The position numbers were made by a program, and so were the translations under genes. A stretch of DNA of 19,549 nucleotides, from contig QMWS01000004.1 of the NCBI GenBank assembly GCA_003661745.1, positions 1-19,549 of the forward strand. Direction: 5' to 3'. Under the pieces are notes generated by a model. That model was given only the letters and a program-made list of their open reading frames with translations. It was not told the origin of the DNA and made no database searches. The stretch comes from Thermoprotei archaeon. GTDB taxonomy: Archaea; Thermoproteota; Thermoprotei_A; Sulfolobales; NBVN01. Below, piece by piece: positions 14,036-19,549 of this stretch; position 1 is the stretch's first letter; each line of letters starts with the position of its first letter.

Positions 14036-14845
14036 CTACAGCACCCCGCTAGGCTCCTCCGTTAAGTAATCCTCCCCGCCCGCGAGCACCTGCTGTACAT
14101 TAGCATAAAGCTCGTCAAGACCGTAAAACTCCCTTGCAGAAACGGGAACTGCATCACCCACAACTTGCTTTAATATCCTGCATAAGCCAGCGCTCACATC
14201 ACTATCTATGTAATAGGAAAGCGCGCCAACTTCTAGGCAGCTATAATCGTCTCTCAGCATTTTAAAGAGATATACACTATCCTCAAGTATAGTCGGATCC
14301 TTCTCCAGAGTCTCCTTACTAGCTATGAGATCGACCTTATTTACTACTGGAATTATAGGTATATCCATACGATAGAGGGTTGACAGCATAAGTAGCAATA
14401 TAGAGAAAGCTGAAGCTGGTTGAGCCACGAGTCTTGCATCTGTAAGAAATAGCGAGACTACCTTGCAGCCTTTCGTGAGTTCCTTAATTAATTGAGGTCC
14501 TATTCTCCTGAACGCAACTATCTCCAACTGACCAGGCATATCAACTATGACATAATTGGATCTAGTCTCGTATATTTCTTCAACTAACTCCGCCACATAG
14601 TTTATCAGCAAGTCAACACTGGCGACCAAAGCTCCATTAGGGCCTAGTCCCTCTTTAATCATTATATCATACGTCCTAACATACCTCCTAACATCTACAT
14701 CGGGAACGTACGGCAGAACTTCAGCTGCCGGATCGAGATTAACCTTAGCAACACTCATTTGGTGATCTTCAATCCATTGGGAAAACGCTGCTGTTAATGT
14801 CGACTTACCTGAACCTGCGGGCCCCATTATCAATATAAAGTACAT
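14036..14845 (-). CDS. GPN-loop GTPase
   Basis: This is the archaeal member of the GPN family, whose eukaryotic relatives (Npa3/GPN1-3) help assemble and import RNA polymerase II; the archaeal role is not settled. From ATG 14845 (269 residues): P-loop GPAGSGKST (8-16), NLDPAAE (36-42), the family-defining Gly-Pro-Asn (68-70) in GLGPNGA, G3-like DMPGQLE (102-108), NKVD (169-172) and a PVSAREFYGLDEL G5-like segment near the end. The length is typical. ATG 14845 has GGTG (14851-14854) at good spacing. The longer frame from GTG 14860 would begin at about the expected transcript start (TATA-like box 14878-14888) and is less likely. It lies upstream of the acyl-CoA synthetase beta gene on the same strand, but each gene has its own promoter. 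Confidence 0.93.
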   Translation of the reverse strand: MYFILIMGPAGSGKSTLTAAFSQWIEDHQMSVAKVNLDPAAEVLPYVPDVDVRRYVRTYDIMIKEGLGPNGALVASVDLLINYVAELVEEIYETRSNYVIVDMPGQLEIVAFRRIGPQLIKELTKGCKVVSLFLTDARLVAQPASAFSILLLMLSTLYRMDIPIIPVVNKVDLIASKETLEKDPTILEDSVYLFKMLRDDYSCLEVGALSYYIDSDVSAGLCRILKQVVGDAVPVSAREFYGLDELYANVQQVLAGGEDYLTEEPSGVL

Positions 14846-14877
14846 CACAGACACCAACACTACATGATGTTAAGGAG

Positions 14878-14888
14878 CTAAAAATAGG
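14878..14888 (-). promoter_or_regulatory. TATA-like box for the GPN-loop GTPase
   Basis: Minus-strand CCTATTTTTAG predicts a start near 14858, leaving a leader of about 13 bases that holds the GGTG SD before ATG 14845. Confidence 0.45.
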
Positions 14889-14924
14889 TAATTACTTAGA
14901 GGCACTTATCCGTCCGTACCACAG

Positions 14925-16013
14925 CTAATAAACGGGAAGGCTCCTTTTCCTAAACTTCCCCACGATGTTTAGCTTAAAACCGCAGTTAGGACATCTGTTG
15001 TCATCATCTAGATTCCATTCAACTATATCGAACCCGAAGCGCTTAATAACTAAATTACCGCACCCAGGGCAGTACGTATGCTCCAGCGGGTGCCCAGGGA
15101 CATTACCTATGTATACATAGTGTAGACCTTCATTTTTAGCCACCTTAGCTAACTTCTCGAGCGTCTCAATAGGCGTTGGAGGTACGTCAGTCAGCTTAAA
15201 ATGTGGATAAAATCTCAAGAGATGAAAAGGTACTTCAGGACCAAGGTTTTCGACTATCCATCGAGCTAATTTAGATATATCCTCCTCATTGTCGCCATAC
15301 TTTGGCACCACAAGGTTTGTTATTTCAATAAATATTCCCTTACGCTTCATCTCAAGTAGCGTGTCGAATGTTGGGTCTGGGTCATAAACACCCATAAACT
15401 TCCTGTAGAATTCTTTATTTCCACCGGCCTTGAAGTCCACAGTTGCTGCATCAAGATAAGGCGCTAGCTCGTCAAGTGCTTCAATGGTCATGTAGCCATT
15501 AGTAACTATCGTGTTGAAGAGTCCCTCCTTCTTAGCTAGCTTAGCTACATCGAGCATGTACTCATAAAATATTGTTGGTTCATTGTATGTGTAGCTTATG
15601 CCGTCAGCCTTATTTGCCTTAGCCATCTCAATGAGCTTTTCAGGAGGTACATATTCTCCAAATATCTCATGCCTTCGTGACTGACTTATCATCCAGTTCT
15701 GACAGAACGCACACATAAAGTTACAGCCAGCTGTTGAGATAGAGAACACGTAGGACCCTGGCTGAAAGTGCATTAGCGGCTTCTTCTCAATAGGGTCAAG
15801 ATTTGCTGCTGTTAGCAAGCCGTAAACAAGCGTGTAGAGAGTCCCCCCACTGTTGTACCTGACACCACAAGCTCCAAAACCTCCATCAGCTATAGGGCAC
15901 CTCTTATAGCATAATAAGCATCTAACTTTATCATCACCTACTCTAATCCAATGCTTAGCTTCCCTGACCCACGGCTTACTTAGGTCAGGCTTCCAGGGCT
16001 GTTTAAAGGACAT
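14925..16013 (-). CDS. AmrS-like radical SAM enzyme (PflA-related)
   Basis: This radical SAM protein belongs to the AmmeMemoRadiSam group, related to pyruvate-formate-lyase activating enzymes. Numbered from ATG 16013 (362 residues), the cluster motif is CNFMCAFC (Cys97, Cys101, Cys104), and GISYTYNEPTIFYEYM and NLVVPKYGDNEEDI are family-like. An N-terminal cysteine set (Cys32, Cys35, Cys39, Cys49) fits the AmrS N-domain. The C-terminal CPGC (315-318) and CPNC (341-344) form a zinc ribbon or second metal site. Substrate is unproven for the archaeal family. The chosen ATG has AGGGATC six bases ahead; the longer start at 16034 lies close to the expected transcript start from the TATA-like box at 16049-16060. 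AMMECR1 and MEMO partners are not in the window. It diverges from prs. Confidence 0.9.
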   Translation of the reverse strand: MSFKQPWKPDLSKPWVREAKHWIRVGDDKVRCLLCYKRCPIADGGFGACGVRYNSGGTLYTLVYGLLTAANLDPIEKKPLMHFQPGSYVFSISTAGCNFMCAFCQNWMISQSRRHEIFGEYVPPEKLIEMAKANKADGISYTYNEPTIFYEYMLDVAKLAKKEGLFNTIVTNGYMTIEALDELAPYLDAATVDFKAGGNKEFYRKFMGVYDPDPTFDTLLEMKRKGIFIEITNLVVPKYGDNEEDISKLARWIVENLGPEVPFHLLRFYPHFKLTDVPPTPIETLEKLAKVAKNEGLHYVYIGNVPGHPLEHTYCPGCGNLVIKRFGFDIVEWNLDDDNRCPNCGFKLNIVGKFRKRSLPVY

Positions 16014-16048
16014 CAGTTGATCCCTACAAAACATTACTTGCTTTACTA

Positions 16049-16060
16049 GGTAATTAAGTT
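16049..16060 (-). promoter_or_regulatory. TATA-like box for the radical SAM gene
   Basis: Minus-strand AACTTAATTACC predicts a start near 16028, downstream of the first ATG (16034) but before the AGGGATC SD of ATG 16013. Confidence 0.4.
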
Positions 16061-16087
16061 AGCTAGCATGAAAGGAGCATTGCGCTA

Positions 16088-16099
16088 CCTTATATTAAC
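16088..16099 (+). promoter_or_regulatory. TATA-like box for prs
   Basis: CCTTATATTAAC predicts a start near 16119. The following GGTG (16123-16126) then serves as SD for the ATG at 16133. Confidence 0.55.
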
Positions 16100-16132
16100 C
16101 TCGTATCTCCATAATTATCTACGGTGCAATCA

Positions 16133-17032
16133 ATGATAATTTCACTGCCCGCATCGCTAGGGATAGGTGAGAAATTATCCAAGATTCTAGGATTGGAGCA
16201 CGCAAATACAGATTACAGGATATTTCCAGACGGCGAATCATACATAAAATTCACGGTTAGCGTAAAAGGTAAGGATGTCATCTTAATTCAAACAACGTAT
16301 CCTAATCAAGATAAGAGACTAATCGAGCTGTTGCTGGCTATCGATGCAGCAGTATTCTATGGAGCAAACTCTGTCTCGGCTATAGTACCGTACATGGCAT
16401 ATGCGCGTCAAGATAGAGTATTCATTGAAGGAGAAGCTGTGAGCATTAGGACAATACTAAGGTCTCTTAGGAGCGTCGGACTAGACAGAATTTACGTAGT
16501 CGATATACACAAGGAGAACTCACTTAAATACTTTAACGGGGCTGCCTACAATATAGACCCAACACCTTTCTTCGCTAAGGTGTTAAGGAATGTAATCTCT
16601 GAACCAATGGTAATAGCGCCTGATCTAGGTGCTGAGAGGAAAGCTGAGTTGCTTGCGACATTACTGAATACTGAGTTTGTCGTCATTAAGAAGCACAGGG
16701 ATAAAAGAACGGGTGAGGTAAGGCATGAATTGCCTGAGACGCTAGACGTACGCAATAAAGACGCTGTAATTGTTGACGACATAATAAGTACTGGCGGCAC
16801 CGTGGCTAAGATAGCTAAGTACCTGAAAAACCTAAATGCCAGAAAGGTACTTGTAGTAGCGAGCCATGGACTGTTTGTTGGGGATGCCTTAGAGAAACTC
16901 AAGTCATCAGGCGTGGATAGAGTCTACGTCTTAAAGACTGTAGATATCAATATAAGCAGCGAGTTTGTTAGTATACTTGACCCAACGGAACTAATAGCTG
17001 GTAGGATACGTGAGACGTTTTCTAGCAAGTAA
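16133..17032 (+). CDS. prs: Ribose-phosphate pyrophosphokinase (PRPP synthetase)
   Basis: The enzyme transfers pyrophosphate from ATP to ribose 5-phosphate to make PRPP for purine, pyrimidine, histidine and tryptophan synthesis. From ATG 16133 it has 299 residues, near the archaeal norm. Visible are RIFPDGE (29-35), the ATP-binding stretch YARQDRVFIEGEAVSIRT (90-107), the divalent-metal/ribose segment VVDIHKENSLKYF (122-134), APDLGAERKA (162-171) and the catalytic flexible loop KHRDKRTGE (187-195). The PRPP-binding loop VDDIISTGGT is at 214-223. The longer frame from GTG 16124 is unlikely: that GTG is part of GGTG, the SD located six bases before the ATG. T-rich sequence after the stop (17033-17044) may end the transcript, and the next gene has its own TATA-like box. 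It diverges from the radical SAM gene. Confidence 0.96.
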   Translation: MIISLPASLGIGEKLSKILGLEHANTDYRIFPDGESYIKFTVSVKGKDVILIQTTYPNQDKRLIELLLAIDAAVFYGANSVSAIVPYMAYARQDRVFIEGEAVSIRTILRSLRSVGLDRIYVVDIHKENSLKYFNGAAYNIDPTPFFAKVLRNVISEPMVIAPDLGAERKAELLATLLNTEFVVIKKHRDKRTGEVRHELPETLDVRNKDAVIVDDIISTGGTVAKIAKYLKNLNARKVLVVASHGLFVGDALEKLKSSGVDRVYVLKTVDINISSEFVSILDPTELIAGRIRETFSSK

Positions 17033-17047
17033 TTTTACCTTTCTAAA

Positions 17048-17059
17048 CACTATATCTTG
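17048..17059 (+). promoter_or_regulatory. TATA-like box for the tRNA methyltransferase/RNase Z operon
   Basis: CACTATATCTTG predicts a start near 17078. AGGTG (17077-17081) is then at the very 5' end of the transcript and serves the GTG at 17088. Confidence 0.5.
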
Positions 17060-17087
17060 ATTATGTAGAATGCATTAGGTGCTGATA

Positions 17088-18116
17088 GTGCTGGTCTACG
17101 TGTACTTATCTGGCGAGCATAGGACATTACCCGCAGCTGAAGCCAGGGCCATAGCTGAAGCAGAGAATATCCCGTTTAATGTTCTAGCCCACTTAGATCA
17201 GGTGCTGATAGCCGAGAGCACTCCTGCATATTTCAAATTTTTAGACCTTAGGGCCGCATTCATAAAAACTGCAGGCCTTGTACTGGGTGTTACGGAGTCA
17301 AGCCTTGGTATTGACGGAATAAAAAGTATACTACGTGACGTGAACTTAGAAGAATACAGCGTAAGTAATGTGTCTTTCAGAAGGATAAAGCACTATGGTA
17401 GCGAGATAAAGTTTGATGAGGTTGCTGATTTAGTTAAGAGGTATATCTCTTCGTTGTGCAGCACCAGCAAAAAAGCTTCTTCAGGCAGCACCCTGGACAT
17501 AATATTAAGTAATGGTGTAGTGGTAGTTGGCGTAAGAAGGTATACCCGTAGTCTAGATAAATTTAGAGACCGAAACCCCCAGAAAAGACCTGTTTATAAG
17601 CCAGGTACACTTACACCTGAATTCTCAAGAATATTCGTTAATCTAAGTAGGGCAAGCGTAACCAATAACGACCTATTCCTAGACCCCTTTTGCGGCGTTG
17701 GCGGCTTCCTGCTTGAGGCATGTGTTATAGGATTAAGAGCGTGCGGCTGCGATATAAACCCGTCTTACGTTGAGGGAGCGATCAGGAACTTAGAGTTCTA
17801 TGGCTGCCCACCGAACGTTGTAGTAGCAGATGCATGCGAATTGCCTTTCTCACGCGCTGATGCGATAGGTACCGACCCGCCATATGGAAGGTTAACTAAA
17901 GTTTTAGGCTACAAGACTCTCCACGACCTCATGCTTAAGTTCCTAGAGAAGGCATGTAGCATCCTAAGAAAAGGTAGGTATCTAGTTTTTGCTCAAAAAC
18001 ACGGTGTAGTAAGAGAAAGCGATATAGAGAACTTAGGCTTTAAGATTGTTGAGTACCATAAGAATTGGGTACATGGATCGCTAACGCGTGATATTTTTGT
18101 GGTGAAGAAGATTTGA
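17088..18116 (+). CDS. TrmG10/Trm11-like tRNA guanosine methyltransferase
   Basis: This SAM-dependent N2-guanosine methyltransferase is of the type that in archaea modifies G10 of tRNA. The N-terminal ~150 residues form the THUMP-containing part (VYVYLSGEHRTLPAAEA and a fold that ends near GVVVVGVRRYTRSLDKF). The Rossmann methyltransferase half follows: substrate segment RPVYKPGTLTPEFSR (~167-181), SAM motif I LDPFCGVGGFLLEA (198-211), DINPSYVEGA (~222) and the catalytic motif IV TDPPYGR (262-268). The length of 342 residues is normal. I start at GTG 17088, preceded by AGGTG and six spacer bases; the GTG at 17079 is inside that SD. The RNase Z gene starts inside the stop codon region (4-base overlap), so two tRNA-maturation enzymes are co-expressed. 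Confidence 0.87.
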   Translation: MLVYVYLSGEHRTLPAAEARAIAEAENIPFNVLAHLDQVLIAESTPAYFKFLDLRAAFIKTAGLVLGVTESSLGIDGIKSILRDVNLEEYSVSNVSFRRIKHYGSEIKFDEVADLVKRYISSLCSTSKKASSGSTLDIILSNGVVVVGVRRYTRSLDKFRDRNPQKRPVYKPGTLTPEFSRIFVNLSRASVTNNDLFLDPFCGVGGFLLEACVIGLRACGCDINPSYVEGAIRNLEFYGCPPNVVVADACELPFSRADAIGTDPPYGRLTKVLGYKTLHDLMLKFLEKACSILRKGRYLVFAQKHGVVRESDIENLGFKIVEYHKNWVHGSLTRDIFVVKKI

Positions 18117-18886
18117 AGCTGCTGAAGCTAATAGTGCTTGGTGCAAGTGGTCCCTATCCAGGCAGTGATGATCTTCCCTCCATACTGGTTGTTTACGGGA
18201 GAAATACGCTTCTACTAGATGCTGGAGAAGGGGTGCAACATAGAATTAAGAAGAGTGGGTACTCGGTAGCTAAAGTGAGGATAGTACTAATTTCTCACTT
18301 ACACGGAGACCATGTCTTAGGGCTTCTACCCCTCCTGCAATCTAGGTCACTTGGAGGATGCAGGGATAAGATTTACATTATAGGTCCTCCTGGAATAAGG
18401 GAGTTTATCGAAGACAACTTACGCATCCTAAAATTTGAGCCTCTTTACGATATAATCATTAATGAGGTTTTATCTCAAGAGTTAGTGATTGATAATGTAC
18501 GCATCTATTCATTTCCTGTAAAGCACGTATTGCCCACGCTTGCTTACGTAGTAAATATAGATAGCATAAAGTTAACGTATGTAACTGATACTAGACCCTT
18601 AAGTGTTTTTCCTGATGCCGCAGCTAGACCCGACGTACTTATCCACGACTCGACCTTCGCATTCGATATGAAGGATAAAGCTGAAGAGTACGGGCACTCT
18701 ACTTCCGTTGATGCCGCTGAGGCCGCACGTAACTTAGGTGCGAAACTTCTGTTACTTTACCACATCTCACCACGATATAAGGAGCGTAGCCAACTACTCT
18801 ATGAAGCAAGGAGGTTCTTTAGTAACGCGTACATAGCTGAACAGTACATGAAGGTAGTGATAATTAAAAGAAGCGCTAGACTCTAG
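18113..18886 (+). CDS. rnz: Ribonuclease Z (tRNA 3' processing)
   Basis: This zinc-dependent beta-lactamase-fold endonuclease removes the 3' trailer from precursor tRNA. In 257 residues the metal ligands are visible: SHLHGDH (His62, His64, Asp66, His67), His138, YVTDTRP with Asp159, and YHIS with His217. The RNase Z region HDSTF (178-182) and EEYGHSTSVDAAEAA with catalytic His195 are also present. The length suits the short RNase Z form, and the short 'exosite' stretch around 101-125 is compact. The start is TTG, overlapping the stop of the methyltransferase gene in TTGA; GGTGA (18101-18105) at seven bases supports it. The 3' end overlaps the convergent COG1325 gene by 11 bases. Confidence 0.93.
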   Translation: MKLLKLIVLGASGPYPGSDDLPSILVVYGRNTLLLDAGEGVQHRIKKSGYSVAKVRIVLISHLHGDHVLGLLPLLQSRSLGGCRDKIYIIGPPGIREFIEDNLRILKFEPLYDIIINEVLSQELVIDNVRIYSFPVKHVLPTLAYVVNIDSIKLTYVTDTRPLSVFPDAAARPDVLIHDSTFAFDMKDKAEEYGHSTSVDAAEAARNLGAKLLLLYHISPRYKERSQLLYEARRFFSNAYIAEQYMKVVIIKRSARL

Positions 18887-19307
18887 GCACTTCTCGCTCC
18901 CAAAGCGGCTTACCTCTTGATGTCTTTGGAGCCAGCCAATCAATTATCTCATCTATTTTATCGCTAACTATAGTTACTGTTATCGGACCTAAAGGCGACT
19001 CATCATCGTAAGTTACGAAAGATATGTGCCCCGCATATGCACTTTGTTTATGTAACTTAATATTAATCATATTTCCTTGGCGCTGCGTTAGGAGAATCTT
19101 TCTTGCTGTATCTAAGATACGTTGCTGTCGAAGTAATTCATAAAGCCTAAATAGTGCTGTGATACTCTTTGACTCACATATGAGAAACGAGTATCCATCT
19201 GCGCCACGAACATGCCTAATATCCTTTACCTCAACTATATTCAGTAGTGCTCTCTTCACTTTCTCTACATCCTCTGTAGGCCTTACCTCAGCCTCTGCTC
19301 TCAGCAT
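18876..19307 (-). CDS. RNA-binding COG1325 family protein (predicted exosome-associated)
   Basis: This 143-residue archaeal protein has the pattern of the COG1325 (former DUF54) family, proposed from gene context to work with the exosome. Visible features are an N-terminal strand-rich start MLRAEAEVRPTEDVEKVKRALLNI, LLRQQRILDTARKILL in the middle, LHKQSAYAGHISF and the conserved SPLGPITVTIVSDKIDEIIDWLAPKT block. The biochemical role is not proven. ATG 19307 (the family-like MLRAEAEVRP start) is preferred over TTG 19313; no clear SD is seen. It overlaps the preceding kinase-like gene by 20 bases, indicating translational coupling. Its 3' end overlaps the convergent RNase Z gene by 11 bases, linking RNA processing genes on both strands. 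Confidence 0.85.
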   Translation of the reverse strand: MLRAEAEVRPTEDVEKVKRALLNIVEVKDIRHVRGADGYSFLICESKSITALFRLYELLRQQRILDTARKILLTQRQGNMINIKLHKQSAYAGHISFVTYDDESPLGPITVTIVSDKIDEIIDWLAPKTSRGKPLWEREVPRV

Positions 19308-19549
19308 GAACAACTTTAGATAACACCTCCCTAACCCTCTTTAGGGCTTCCTGACTTATAACGTTTAAAGGATAATACTCATTAACAATCATCACATCAG
19401 CTAGAGCGATTACGTTACCTATACCGAGCTCTAATTCTCTCATATCCCGTTCAACAAATTCTTCCCACGTAGTTGGGTCATCGGGTCTACCTCTTGATTT
19501 GAGCCTCCTAAAGCGCTCCCTGGGCGAAGCATGGACAGCTACTAGCACT
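19288..19549 (-). CDS. UPF0200 nucleotide kinase-like protein, C-terminal part (cut by window edge)
   Basis: Only the last ~86 residues are present; the frame is open to the right edge, so the GTG at 19548 is not a true start. The visible part, VAVHASPRERFRRLKSRGRPDDPTTWEEF-type, followed by ERDMRELELGIGNVIALADVMIVNE, matches archaeal UPF0200 proteins (P-loop kinases related to dephospho-CoA, CMP and AMP kinases). The Arg-rich lid region is visible; the P-loop would be outside. Substrate is not established. It is followed by the COG1325 gene with a 20-base overlap, a pairing that suggests a common operon. Confidence 0.85.
   Translation of the reverse strand, partial: VLVAVHASPRERFRRLKSRGRPDDPTTWEEFVERDMRELELGIGNVIALADVMIVNEYYPLNVISQEALKRVREVLSKVVHAESRG

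Noticed and set aside
1..19549. CRISPR, tRNA/rRNA, C/D-box RNA, transposon or integrated-element boundary
   Set aside because: All gaps were read on both strands. None holds spaced repeats, a tRNA cloverleaf, paired C and D boxes, a transposase or attachment-site repeats. Base and codon use look even across the window.

Overview
The window looks like a stretch of chromosome from a hyperthermophilic or thermophilic archaeon of the Thermoproteota (crenarchaeal, Thermoprotei-type). The evidence is tight gene packing with overlaps of 4-20 bases, TTG and GTG starts, and GGTG-type Shine-Dalgarno (SD) sites. TATA-like boxes lie about 25 bases before expected transcript starts. The gene content is typically archaeal: an Lhr-type helicase, a HerA-family ATPase, a GPN-loop GTPase, an ADP-forming acyl-CoA synthetase beta subunit, DUF373, an archaeal TrmG10-like tRNA methyltransferase and a COG1325 protein. 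The species cannot be fixed from sequence alone. I see no rRNA, tRNA, CRISPR array, insertion sequence or transfer boundary, and no gene-free stretch longer than about 100 bases.

Layout, left to right. (1) 1-1864 (+) is the 3' part of a large surface protein whose frame is open through the left edge: the end of a beta-propeller, then beta-sandwich repeats and one C-terminal membrane anchor. (2) 1936-4016 (+) is a two-gene operon, glyA and a creatininase-family amidohydrolase overlapping by 4 bases. (3) 4027-9069 (-) holds a winged-helix regulator, serS and a large Lhr-type helicase. (4) 9135-11207 (+) holds a polytopic membrane protein fused to a HerA-family ATPase, then a small Glu-rich protein with a basic tail. 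It diverges from the helicase across 65 bases carrying a palindrome over one AT-rich box. (5) 11273-16034 (-) holds a DUF373 membrane protein and a COG1340-like coiled-coil protein (one operon), then the acyl-CoA synthetase beta subunit, a GPN-loop GTPase and an AmrS-like radical SAM enzyme. (6) 16133-18886 (+) holds PRPP synthetase, a TrmG10/Trm11-like methyltransferase and RNase Z, the last two overlapping by 4 bases. (7) 18876-19549 (-) holds a COG1325 RNA-associated protein and the 3' part of a UPF0200 nucleotide kinase-like gene cut by the right edge.

Functionally the window is mostly housekeeping: one-carbon and amino-acid metabolism (glyA), tRNA charging and maturation (serS, TrmG10-like, RNase Z), RNA turnover (COG1325, Lhr) and nucleotide precursor supply (prs). 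The least explained parts are the 7-TM HerA-family ATPase with its charged small partner, placed opposite the helicase, and the coiled-coil/DUF373 operon. These are the best candidates for an undescribed system. Several longest-ORF starts appear too far upstream because a GTG that is part of, or near, the Shine-Dalgarno site was taken as the start; corrected starts are given for those genes.
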